Assembly: GCA_937996725.1 (NCBI GenBank)
Contig: CALKUR010000112.1
Coordinates: 1-10,057, forward strand
Reading direction: 5' to 3'
DNA length: 10,057 nucleotides
DNA from: an uncultured Dechloromonas sp.
GTDB lineage: Bacteria > Pseudomonadota > Gammaproteobacteria > Burkholderiales > Rhodocyclaceae
In this document: piece after piece, positions 1-7,137 of the stretch
Position numbering within the stretch: position 1 is the first letter of the stretch
Layout of the letters: every line of letters begins with the position of its first letter
Program-made: the position numbers and the translations under genes
Notes under the pieces: generated by a model
What the model saw: the letters and a program-made list of their open reading frames with translations, nothing else
Told to the model about the DNA's origin: nothing
Databases searched by the model: none

Positions 1-2031
1 TCCGATCTGGGCTGGACGTTCTTCGTGCGGGGCTGGGCATCCGTCAAGCACCGCAGCCTCAACATGTTCACGCTGATCGCCATAGGTACGGGGGCAGCCT
101 GGATCTACAGCATGTTCGGCGCGCTCGCCCCGAGCCTGTTTCCGCCGGATTTGCGCGGCGAGGATGGGGCTGTGGCCATCTACTTCGAGGCCGCCGCGGT
201 AATCACCGTCCTGGTGCTGCTGGGACAGGTGCTGGAACTCAGGGCACGTGAAAAGACTTCCGGCGCCATCAAGGCACTGCTTGACCTGGCCCCCAAGACG
301 GCAGTACGGGTGTCTGAGGCGGGCATCGACGAGACGGTGCCCATCGACACCATCCAGGTGGGCGAGTTGCTGCGGGTGCGTCCCGGCGAAAAGGTGCCCG
401 TGGATGGGGAACTGACGGAGGGCAAGGGCACGGTGGACGAATCCATGGTCACGGGCGAGCCCATGCCCGTGGCTAAGGCAACGGGCTCCAAGGTCACTGC
501 TGGCACGATGAACCAGACCGGCGGCTTTGTGATGCGGGCCGAGAAGGTCGGGGCAGACACCTTGCTCTCCCAGATCGTGCACATGGTGGCGGCTGCCCAG
601 CGCAGCCGCGCCCCCATCCAGCGCATGGCCGATTTGGTCTCGGCGTGGTTCGTGCCAGTGGTCATCGCGGTGGCGCTGCTGACTTTTGTGGTCTGGCTGT
701 TGTGGGGGCCAATTCCGGCGTTTTCCTATGCGCTCATCACTTCAGTGGCGGTGCTTATCATTGCCTGTCCATGTGCGTTGGGCCTGGCGACGCCTATGTC
801 CATCATGGTGGGTGTCGGTCGTGGCGCGCAGCACGGGGTGCTGATCCGCGATGCCGAGGCGCTCGAGCGCATGGAGAAGGTCGACACGCTGGTGGTGGAC
901 AAGACCGGTACCCTCACCGAGGGCCGGCCTCGGGTAGTGCACATTGAGCCAGTAGCCGGTATCTCGCCCGAGGAACTTCTGGGCAAGCTTGCCAGCGTGG
1001 AGCGTGCCAGCGAGCACCCATTGGCCATGGCCGTGGTTGCCGCGGCGCAGGAACGCAAGCTGCCACTGGTCGAAGTCACGGACTTCGATTCTCCGGTGGG
1101 CAAAGGCGTACTGGGCAAGGTGGACGGTGTGGCCGTGGTGTCTGGCGCAGCCAAATTCCTGGCCGAGCAAGGCATCGACGTGGGCTCGCTCCAGGGCGCT
1201 GCGGAACGTCAACGGGCCCAGGCGGCCACCGTGATTTTCGTTGCCCTGGGCGGCCGCCTGGCTGGCTTTGTGGCCATTGCCGACCCCATTAAGGCCACCA
1301 CGCCTGCGGCGCTCCAAGGGTTGCGCGAGGCGGGTGTGCGTATCGTCATGCTGACCGGCGACGGCCGCACCACGGCCTTGGCCGTGGGTAAGGAACTGGG
1401 CATCGACGAGGTGGTGGCCGAGGTCTTTCCCGAGGACAAGGCGAACATTGTGCAGCGGCTGCGCAGCGAAGGCCGGGTGGTGGCCATGGCCGGTGATGGG
1501 GTGAATGACGCCCCGGCCCTGGCGGCCGCCGAGGTGGGTATTGCCATGGGCACGGGTACGGACGTCGCCATGGAAAGCTCAGGCATCACCTTGCTCAAGG
1601 GTGACCTGATGGGCATCGTGCGTGCTCGCAAGCTCTCGCACGCCACCATGAAGAACATCCGGCAGAATTTGTTCCTGTCCTTTGCCTACAACGTGGCGGG
1701 CATACCGCTGGCTGCCGGCGTGCGCATTGACTTGATTTCACCGTGCTCCAAAGTGAGCTGCCTGAGGGCACCGCACCCAAGCAGCAGATCCCCTTCGCGA
1801 ACAGACCAAAAGGTCATGTCTGTACTCTTGAGCCCAGACACATCAAGGGCAAGCACGCTCTCCGGGGGCGAGAGTTCATGCATGTTTCGCAAATGCTCTT
1901 CGAGCAGTGCGAGCATATCGGTTCGGGCAGGATTGTCGATTTCAATGCGCATGGTGGTTTTACTGGCTACCCCGTCTGAATCGGAACGCTTCGAGCACCT
2001 CTCAACTTTTGGCATCAGGTGCGCCCGATGA
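1..2031 (+). CDS. copA: Copper-type P1B ATPase (CopA/SilP-like), 5' partial, 3' end replaced by unrelated sequence
   Basis: A P1B-type ATPase that would export Cu(I) across the inner membrane using ATP. The frame is open from base 1, so the N-terminal metal-binding domain(s) and first membrane segments lie outside the window. Visible motifs in order are TGE of the actuator domain (451-459), the membrane metal site CPC (766-774, followed by ALGLATP as in Cu pumps), the phosphorylation motif DKTGT (898-912), SEHP of the nucleotide-binding domain (1009-1020) and GDGVND (1492-1509). The SFAYN segment of the seventh membrane helix is present. Family resemblance ends at LAAGV (about 1722). The expected last membrane helix, with its conserved Met/Ser copper ligands, is absent. 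About 100 residues of low-complexity tail follow, encoded antisense to a GNAT gene, up to the stop at 2029-2031. Inference: a non-functional or impaired pump. The Cu assignment (over Ag) comes from the CPC context only. Confidence 0.9.
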   Translation, partial: SDLGWTFFVRGWASVKHRSLNMFTLIAIGTGAAWIYSMFGALAPSLFPPDLRGEDGAVAIYFEAAAVITVLVLLGQVLELRAREKTSGAIKALLDLAPKTAVRVSEAGIDETVPIDTIQVGELLRVRPGEKVPVDGELTEGKGTVDESMVTGEPMPVAKATGSKVTAGTMNQTGGFVMRAEKVGADTLLSQIVHMVAAAQRSRAPIQRMADLVSAWFVPVVIAVALLTFVVWLLWGPIPAFSYALITSVAVLIIACPCALGLATPMSIMVGVGRGAQHGVLIRDAEALERMEKVDTLVVDKTGTLTEGRPRVVHIEPVAGISPEELLGKLASVERASEHPLAMAVVAAAQERKLPLVEVTDFDSPVGKGVLGKVDGVAVVSGAAKFLAEQGIDVGSLQGAAERQRAQAATVIFVALGGRLAGFVAIADPIKATTPAALQGLREAGVRIVMLTGDGRTTALAVGKELGIDEVVAEVFPEDKANIVQRLRSEGRVVAMAGDGVNDAPALAAAEVGIAMGTGTDVAMESSGITLLKGDLMGIVRARKLSHATMKNIRQNLFLSFAYNVAGIPLAAGVRIDLISPCSKVSCLRAPHPSSRSPSRTDQKVMSVLLSPDTSRASTLSGGESSCMFRKCSSSSASISVRAGLSISMRMVVLLATPSESERFEHLSTFGIRCAR
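1686..1952 (-). pseudogene. GNAT family N-acetyltransferase, N-terminal fragment
   Basis: From the ATG at 1952 the frame encodes about 80 residues typical of a small GNAT acetyltransferase: MRIEIDNPAR start, LLEEHLRNMHELSPPES, a TFW strand, and LLGCGAL followed by HGEIKSMRT. The last segment leads into the acetyl-CoA-binding motif A (R/Q-x-x-G-x-G/A) in this family. That motif, and the whole C-terminal half, are missing. The frame instead enters reversed copA sequence at about 1710-1722 and stops at 1686. The acetyl-CoA site is therefore lost and an active enzyme is very unlikely. Longer in-frame starts exist up to 2075, but family alignment from memory supports the ATG at 1952. It sits 49 bp downstream of the GFA gene on the same strand and may once have shared its transcript. 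The substrate of the original enzyme is unknown. Confidence 0.75.
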
Positions 2032-2430
2032 TGTTCGATCCGCAGGATGATGCACCCCGTCATTGACTGGCACATCGGGTATCAAGAAGGGATTGACGCC
2101 TTCAAGGCAGCCAACGTTGTAACCATATTGATCCGGAAACGAGCGGCGCTGATGGTGGGTGTAGATGCCGCAGATACTGCAAAAGTAGGGCTTTGCTACC
2201 CCGGTGTTGAACTGGTAAAACTGAAGATATTCTCCCCCTTGGACGATACGAATCCCATCCAGAGAGACCGATGCCAAGATCGCGCCTTTGCGGCGGCAGA
2301 TCGAGCAATCGCAGCGTCGCGGATTAACGATGCCCTGTGGCAGTTCGAGCTCCGGGACCACGCAGCCACAGTGACACTCTAGCCAGTGCCTGGCCTGAAT
2401 GGTGACGCCACCAACCTGCCTGATACCCAT
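2002..2430 (-). CDS. GFA / CENP-V family zinc-binding protein
   Basis: A 142-residue protein of the GFA (glutathione-dependent formaldehyde-activating, Mss4-like) fold. Zinc-ligand cysteines stand in the expected clusters: ECHCGC (Cys 19, 21, 23), CDCSIC (Cys 40, 42, 45) and FCSIC (Cys 84, 87). The GIYTHHQRRS and YGYNVGCLEGVNPF segments near the C-terminus are characteristic of a common bacterial subgroup, so the gene appears complete. Members bind structural Zn; the founding enzyme (Gfa) speeds formation of S-hydroxymethylglutathione, but most relatives have no proven reaction, so the formaldehyde role is only a family label. The ATG at 2430 is the first start after an in-frame stop and has only a weak ribosome binding site. 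The roughly 14 residues before the first Cys cluster are longer than I would expect, so the N-terminus may itself be altered. Probably cytoplasmic. Confidence 0.85.
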   Translation of the reverse strand: MGIRQVGGVTIQARHWLECHCGCVVPELELPQGIVNPRRCDCSICRRKGAILASVSLDGIRIVQGGEYLQFYQFNTGVAKPYFCSICGIYTHHQRRSFPDQYGYNVGCLEGVNPFLIPDVPVNDGVHHPADRTSSGAPDAKS

Positions 2431-2554
2431 ATATTTGCCTACATCGCCAAACCAATTAAGCCGATCAAACTCGAGGTCGGTTCCGGCAGATCCTCAAAAG
2501 AATAGTCAAGCGATGGCAGATAGCAATCGTTCCGAATCCCTGGTCAGGCATAGG

Positions 2555-3088
2555 CTATGCAGGTGCGTCCAACGTAAATGGAAACATATGTGCATCCTTG
2601 GCTTGCCCATGAACCTGCAGGCGATTCCGAGCAATACACTCGTAGATGGCTCCCGCTCTCCTCGCAACGCCAAGACTCGGCTCGTTGCCCACTGCGACCA
2701 CGATCTCAACGCGCGCTTGGCGAAGCGACTGAAGTGCAAGGTCCCGCAGCGCGATCGTGGCCGACGTTGCCGCGCCACGGCGTTGCGCTGATTGCCTAAC
2801 CCAGTAACCGAGATTGCACAATTTATTGGCAGCCGAAAACTGGTTCAGCCCACAGCCGCCTACAAAGTGGCCGTCTGAGGTAAAGATGCCGAACTGATGG
2901 CCTGAACCAGTGGATCTCGCGGTCTGGCAGGTGGCAAACCAACACAGCGCATCGTATTCACTGAAATCGGGCTTCGCCCATGTCATCCACCTTCCAACGG
3001 TCTCAGATGACTCCCGAACAGCCGCCGCCATCTCCGCGGCGTCGGCATCTTGATACGCCCTGAGGATAAATTCGCCAGCTCGAATCAT
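2555..3088 (-). CDS. GNAT family N-acetyltransferase (RimJ/RimL type)
   Basis: A complete 177-residue acetyltransferase that transfers an acetyl group from acetyl-CoA to an amine. The layout is that of RimJ/RimL-like proteins: an N-terminal LRAYQDADAAEM helix entry, the FGIFTSDGHFVGGCGL beta-hairpin (about 67-81), NLGYWV (92-97), the acetyl-CoA pyrophosphate-binding stretch QSAQRRGAATSA (about 99-110), and the late strand and turn GNEPSLGVARRAGA (about 134-147), where relatives usually have N-x-x-S followed by a basic residue. This contrasts with the broken GNAT gene at 1952, which is a different subfamily. The ATG at 3088 begins MIRAGEFILR, a normal start for the group, but the ribosome binding site is weak. 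The gene stands about 125 bp from the GFA gene and about 108 bp from phoX, all on the minus strand; a shared transcript is possible but not shown. The substrate (ribosomal N-terminus, polyamine, antibiotic or other) cannot be told. Confidence 0.88.
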   Translation of the reverse strand: MIRAGEFILRAYQDADAAEMAAAVRESSETVGRWMTWAKPDFSEYDALCWFATCQTARSTGSGHQFGIFTSDGHFVGGCGLNQFSAANKLCNLGYWVRQSAQRRGAATSATIALRDLALQSLRQARVEIVVAVGNEPSLGVARRAGAIYECIARNRLQVHGQAKDAHMFPFTLDAPA

Positions 3089-3196
3089 CTGATCGCCTGA
3101 AGTAGGGGGCTACGTCGTTACAAAGATCATTCTCGAAATTTTAATGCACCTCAGGATGCACTTGCCAGACATTGGCCGGCGTTCAAAAGCGTAGCG

Positions 3197-5134
3197 TCAA
3201 CTGCCAATGACACGGCCGTCCTTATGCTGAACGACGATCGTCGCTGAACGTGGACGCCCATCCGAGCGATAGTCCGGCCAATTGGAATACTTGGACGGCT
3301 CCGACGGATTACTGCGATCGGTCGGCGTTTCCCCAGGATGCTGAATATTCACAAACATGGTCCGCCCATCCGGCGTCCAGGTCACTCCCGTCACTTCAGA
3401 GTTCGTCGGTGCTGTGAGAAACCGCTTGACCTCTCCCGTCTGGGGGTCACACGCGAGCATCTGATTGTTGCCAATTCGGACAAACTCACCCCGATACATC
3501 TGAGTCGCATGGGTATCGGTTTGAATCCACAAAATGCCCCGCCTGTCGAAGGCAATCCCGTCCGGGCAGGCGAATATGTCGCCCTTGATGTTGCCTTTGG
3601 CTTCAGCGCGCTCATTGGCTGCATCACCCGCCAGAACCAGATGATTCCAGACAAATCCCGTTGCGTCGAAATCTGCGTCTTCCTTCCAACGGATGATGCT
3701 CCCCATCACGTTATTCGCCCGAGGATTGGCGGCGTCAACGCCGGGATTGCCTGAGGTGCCCCGGGCACTGTTATTGGTCAACGTGCAGTACACCCAACCC
3801 GTTTTCTGATCAATCGCGAGCCATTCTGGCCGGTCCATTTTGGTGGCCCCGAGCAAGTCACTCGCCTGGCGCGCTTTGATGAGGACTTCACCCTGGTCAC
3901 CAAACCCTTGATCCGGGGTCAGCGGGCCCTGGCCATGGACCAACGGAATCCATTCACCGCGGCCGCCGGACCCGAATCTGGCGACGTAAAGCGTGCCGTG
4001 GTCGAGCAGTTCCCGGTTCGCCTGCGCCGCGCTCAACCCGTTGCCAGCGGGTTTGATCGAATCGCGGCTGACAAATTTGTAGATGTATTCAAAGCGGGCG
4101 TCCTCGCCGGAGTACACCACCGCCTTACCCGATCGGGTCACCGCCACCCAAGCTCCCTCGTGCGCAGCGCGGCCAAGAGCCGTGCGCTTGATCGGCGTGC
4201 TCGTCGGGTCCATGGGATCCAGTTCAACGATCCAGCCAAACCGGTTGGCTTCATTCGCGTTCTTCTCCAGATCGAAGCGCTCATCAAACTCGGGCCAACG
4301 GTAGGTACTTCGAGACTTCAGTCCCCAGCGTTGCTGATGCGCATCGGGCTTTCGCGGCGCATCAAAGTAATTCGCCCAGTTCTCCTCGCCCGACAGGTAA
4401 GTCCCCCAAGGGGTGATCCCGCTGGCGCAGTTATTTAATGTTCCCAACACCAGGCTGCCGCTCGGGTCCGCCTTCGTTCTCATCAACGGATGACCTTGCG
4501 CTGGCCCACCGATCGCAAAGGGCGAGTTCATGGTGAGACGTCTCGCGTATTTAGACGGCCTGACCATCGACCATTGCCCGTCTTTGGCTTCGACCTCAAT
4601 CACCGACAGACCATGCGCAGCGAGACTCTTTCTGACCTTTTCGGCCGACCAGTTCGTCATCCCACCCGGATGTAGCAAGCCATCATCGGTGTACTCATGA
4701 TTCATCGCCAGCAACCCACGATCGGATCTGTTGTCCAACGCATAGAAGTGCAGACCGTCGTGATGCATTCCCATCTGAACCGATTGCTCATCGGAACTGT
4801 TCGATGCGTCCCACCGAAAGGCGGGCATGTTGCCTGCGATGCCAACGGGTTCGCCCCAGGCCGCAATCGGTTTGGCCGTATAACCTTCGGGGACGACCAG
4901 ACGGTCGCCCTGATCGGGCGGCACCGCTTTGAATCCCAACGCCGGTAAGACACCCGGCACCGAAACACCAGGCACCGAAGCGCATCCACTTAAAGCACCG
5001 AACGGTGCGATGGTCGCTGCGACCGACGCTACGCTGCCCTTCAGAACCAGTCGCCGCCTAGCGCTTGAGACCTCATGAATACTGGGATTGCAGGAGGTGT
5101 TGCTGTTCTCCATCTCATCAAAGTTCTTGGGCAT
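3197..5134 (-). CDS. phoX: PhoX-family phosphatase (DUF839), Tat-exported, probable lipoprotein
   Basis: A 645-residue PhoX/DUF839 protein. In characterised members this is an extracytoplasmic Ca- and Fe-dependent beta-propeller phosphomonoesterase that frees phosphate from organic esters. The N-terminus has a Tat-type signal: ARRRLVLKG (Arg 26-28), an Ala-rich hydrophobic stretch, then LSGC (Cys 51), which fits a lipobox. A Tat-exported lipoprotein is inferred. Family segments follow: MNHEYTD (144-150), NNCASGITPWGTYLSGEENW (234-253), RFGWIVELDP (298-307), AAHEGAW (323-329), YSGEDARFEYIYKFVS (341-356), DRPEWLAI and CPDGIAFD. Cys 236 in NNCA probably corresponds to the Fe-ligand Cys of studied PhoX enzymes; I recall many relatives carrying CEEN where this one has GEEN, so activity should not be assumed. 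A good ribosome binding site (GGAGAG, six bases before the ATG) supports the start. Phosphate control via PhoB is common for phoX, but I see no clear Pho box. Confidence 0.92.
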   Translation of the reverse strand: MPKNFDEMENSNTSCNPSIHEVSSARRRLVLKGSVASVAATIAPFGALSGCASVPGVSVPGVLPALGFKAVPPDQGDRLVVPEGYTAKPIAAWGEPVGIAGNMPAFRWDASNSSDEQSVQMGMHHDGLHFYALDNRSDRGLLAMNHEYTDDGLLHPGGMTNWSAEKVRKSLAAHGLSVIEVEAKDGQWSMVRPSKYARRLTMNSPFAIGGPAQGHPLMRTKADPSGSLVLGTLNNCASGITPWGTYLSGEENWANYFDAPRKPDAHQQRWGLKSRSTYRWPEFDERFDLEKNANEANRFGWIVELDPMDPTSTPIKRTALGRAAHEGAWVAVTRSGKAVVYSGEDARFEYIYKFVSRDSIKPAGNGLSAAQANRELLDHGTLYVARFGSGGRGEWIPLVHGQGPLTPDQGFGDQGEVLIKARQASDLLGATKMDRPEWLAIDQKTGWVYCTLTNNSARGTSGNPGVDAANPRANNVMGSIIRWKEDADFDATGFVWNHLVLAGDAANERAEAKGNIKGDIFACPDGIAFDRRGILWIQTDTHATQMYRGEFVRIGNNQMLACDPQTGEVKRFLTAPTNSEVTGVTWTPDGRTMFVNIQHPGETPTDRSNPSEPSKYSNWPDYRSDGRPRSATIVVQHKDGRVIGS

Positions 5135-5396
5135 TTAATTCTCTCCAATCATTTTTGGTGAGCCTAATCCAAATTTGGGCGGGAGACTAGCGCAGTACCT
5201 GGTATGCTGATGACCCATGAACGCGAACCGGTCGAGCATCTTGACGGTATCCTGTCCAGTCGCGTCTGCGTCGAAATCGGGCAGAATTTGAACAACTTTT
5301 ACCGGACTGCCATTCAGTCGATCTGAAGAATGCGGTCGGCTCCCGAACCTGCAGGCGATCTGGAATTTCACCCGATAGTGCCCCGAAAATTCCAGA
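5135..5396. other. Intergenic region between divergent phoX and EamA genes
   Basis: These 262 bp must hold the promoters for phoX (minus) and the EamA gene (plus). The clear element is the phoX ribosome binding site next to its ATG. No convincing sigma-70 pair or Pho box was found on either strand. A minus-strand frame continues through this region and ends with TAA directly before the phoX ATG. It begins inside the EamA gene, resembles no family I know, and is judged unlikely to be a gene. A 15-base stretch at 5345-5359 also occurs at 2611-2625 inside the GNAT gene. Confidence 0.5.
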
Positions 5397-6302
5397 ATGA
5401 ACACCGTCGCCCTCTCACTTGTTCTCTCAGCCGGATTCATACATGCGGTGTGGAACATCGTCGCAAAAAAAGCAGGGGGTGACGCGCGTTTTGCATTTTT
5501 CACGGCCTCCGTATTAATGCTCGTTTGGGCACCAGTTGGGGTATGGTTTGCATGGAATTCTGTGTCAGGGTGGGCGATATTCGAATGGAGTTTTATTCTC
5601 GCGAGTGGGATTTTGCATGTTCTTTATTACGTAGTTCTCCTGCGAGGTTATCGCAAATCTGATCTGACCGTTGTTTATCCATTGGCAAGAGGCACTGGAC
5701 CGCTACTGTCCTCTTTGACTGCCCTGATTTGGCTTGGGGAGTCCATCTCCACAATGGGTGCATTCGGAATCGCTGGCATCATCGGCGGCGTGTTCCTGAT
5801 CGCCGGAGGGCCCAAAATCCTGCTGAACTGGAAAATCGCCCCCGATGCCAGCCCAGAAGACTTTGAAAACCACAAGCGTCGTCTTGCAGGTTTGCGCTAT
5901 GGTTTACTCACCGGGGTTTTTATTGCCAGCTATACCCTGGTAGATGGCTATGCTGTCAAGGTTGTTCTGCTGTCGCCGATTCTCGTGGACTATCTGGGCA
6001 ACGTTGTTCGAGTATTATTTTTAGCACCGGTCGTGTTGAACGATCGACAAACCGCATGGATACATTGGAAAAAACAATGGAAATATGCGCTCTTCGTCGG
6101 AACGATTAGCCCAATTTCCTATGTCATGGTTTTATACGCGATGCAAACAGCGCCACTCTCGCATGTCGCACCGGCCCGCGAAGTTTCAATGTTGTTTGCA
6201 GCGTTAATTGGGGGACATTTACTGGGCGAAGGCGACCGCTGGATTCGCTTTCTTGGCGCAATCCTGATCGCAACAGGTGTCGTGGCCCTTAGCATATCCT
6301 GA
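5397..6302 (+). CDS. EamA/DMT family transporter, 301 aa
   Basis: A drug/metabolite transporter superfamily inner-membrane protein with the usual length of about 300 residues and about ten predicted membrane helices in two EamA repeats. Family marks are the N-terminal FIHAVWNIVAKKA (14-26), YPLARGTGPLLSSL (94-107) and, in the second repeat, PAREVSMLFAALIGGHLLGEGD (259-280). A charged loop (about 148-165) separates the two halves. Members export or import amino acids, metabolites or drugs; the substrate cannot be predicted here. The ATG at 5397 is the first start after an in-frame stop at 5376-5378, and it has no good ribosome binding site. The gene is visibly more AT-rich than copA and is divergent from phoX. 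Inference: a separate origin from its neighbours. Immediately after its stop the sequence turns into an IS-end-like string and a broken hydrolase fragment. Confidence 0.93.
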   Translation: MNTVALSLVLSAGFIHAVWNIVAKKAGGDARFAFFTASVLMLVWAPVGVWFAWNSVSGWAIFEWSFILASGILHVLYYVVLLRGYRKSDLTVVYPLARGTGPLLSSLTALIWLGESISTMGAFGIAGIIGGVFLIAGGPKILLNWKIAPDASPEDFENHKRRLAGLRYGLLTGVFIASYTLVDGYAVKVVLLSPILVDYLGNVVRVLFLAPVVLNDRQTAWIHWKKQWKYALFVGTISPISYVMVLYAMQTAPLSHVAPAREVSMLFAALIGGHLLGEGDRWIRFLGAILIATGVVALSIS

Positions 6303-6314
6303 TGTCCGACTAAC

Positions 6315-6340
6315 GGGCACCTCGAAAAACCCCTGATGAA
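6315..6340. repeat. Possible IS terminal-repeat remnant
   Basis: The string GGGCACCTCGAAAAACCCC, starting at 6315 just after CTAA, resembles the terminal inverted repeat of some IS5-like elements as I remember them. It lies exactly where the hydrolase fragment on the minus strand loses its family resemblance. There is no transposase gene beside it and no second copy of the end in the window. If real, it is a solo end left after deletion. The resemblance is from memory and weak. Confidence 0.25.
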
Positions 6341-6512
6341 TATGATCCGCTTCCTTAAGGCCACTGCTGGTATGAAGAACAAGCGCCGCTTTTACTCTTT
6401 TGGGAGTGTCGGGCAGATAAATCGTGGTTTCAACATTGGCGTTCACCCCCATCATTCTTGATGATGCCAAATCTAGCGTCTGGGCGAATCCGGTTTGAAC
6501 ACACGCCAACAC
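6333..6512 (-). pseudogene. Dienelactone-hydrolase-like (alpha/beta hydrolase) fragment
   Basis: On the minus strand the frame from 6512 reads LACVQTGFAQTLDLASS, then VETTIYLPDTPKRVKAALVLHTSSGLKEADH. The piece from IYLP to SSGLK matches the first strands and oxyanion region of secreted dienelactone-hydrolase-like alpha/beta hydrolases. LACVQTGFAQ looks like the tail of a signal peptide, but its start would have to be GTG or TTG, and an in-frame stop lies only a few codons upstream, so the 5' end is probably lost too. Resemblance stops near 6335. The catalytic Cys/Ser, Asp and His segments of the family are absent, so this is a relic without activity. It overlaps the start of the downstream plus-strand gene by a few bases. 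Confidence 0.55.
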
Positions 6513-6986
6513 GTGATCTCGGAAATTTCATTTTTTGGCGTTGGCGGCGAACTTCTTGTGCCCCTTGAAGGGACACCTGCCGGCGAACAATTACGAGCCA
6601 ACATCGACTATCAGCATCGCGAGTACGAAAGGCGGAGGGCCTATCTTGCGACTCAGACGCTAGAGGCTATCTCAGAGCGTCGAGCCGAACGAAAGGCGGC
6701 CAAACTGCAGGCAACCGCGCCTCACAGGGAGCGCAAGGCTGCGTCCGAGAATGAGATTCGATCGGCAGCACAGGAACTGAATGGAACGCCCGCTGCATGC
6801 ATCCTGGGACTTGTCGCACGAAGGGAATTTGACTGGCCTATTCAGGCAGTCGGCGGACTCGTCTACAAGCGGCTTCTCGAGCACTACAGGGCGACTCCGA
6901 TCCAAGGCAATGAACTTCGTACGCTTTCCGAACTGGCTGAACGCCACTCCGGATATTGGAAAAAATTATTTGACCGAGTCTCGTAA
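6495..6986 (+). CDS. Hypothetical protein, Arg/Glu/Ala-rich, helical
   Basis: A frame of up to 163 residues that I do not recognise. There is no ATG in it. The first possible start is TTG at 6495; a GTG at 6513 is an alternative, and neither has a clear ribosome binding site. Residues about 35-95 (from YQHREYERRRAYL to the Glu/Lys/Arg-rich stretch) look like a long charged helix or coiled coil. The C-terminal part, WPIQAVGGLVYKRLLEHYRA and LSELAERHSGYWKKLFDRVS, looks like a small globular or amphipathic helical unit. No signal peptide or membrane segment is seen. The regular codon pattern and amphipathic repeats favour a real coding region over chance, but its front end abuts the truncated hydrolase fragment, so the protein may lack its true N-terminus. 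Function unknown. Confidence 0.55.
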   Translation: MNTRQHVISEISFFGVGGELLVPLEGTPAGEQLRANIDYQHREYERRRAYLATQTLEAISERRAERKAAKLQATAPHRERKAASENEIRSAAQELNGTPAACILGLVARREFDWPIQAVGGLVYKRLLEHYRATPIQGNELRTLSELAERHSGYWKKLFDRVS

Positions 6987-7137
6987 CAAGTGCCTAAGTG
7001 GCTGTTGTCGCCGACCGAAAAGTGGACCCTATATGCGGGGTCTACTGATCGCAAGCTGGTTCAGGTGCGCTCAACCTACTTTGCTGTCCTTCTGAGCAGC
7101 GGGGAAGAACGGAGTCGGGCGGTCCCTTTGTTCAAAC

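Noticed and set aside
2047..2382. Plus-strand frame of 111 residues opposite the GFA gene
   Set aside because: Antisense to a well-supported zinc-binding protein with all Cys clusters in place.
5215..5322. Short plus-strand frame starting MTHEREPVEHLDG (35 residues)
   Set aside because: Too short, no ribosome binding site, no recognised similarity.
5135..5503. Minus-strand frame of 122 residues ending with TAA right before the phoX ATG
   Set aside because: It starts inside the EamA gene on the other strand, matches no family I know, and has no ribosome binding site. The TAA-ATG contact is probably chance, though the part before phoX could be tested by a search.
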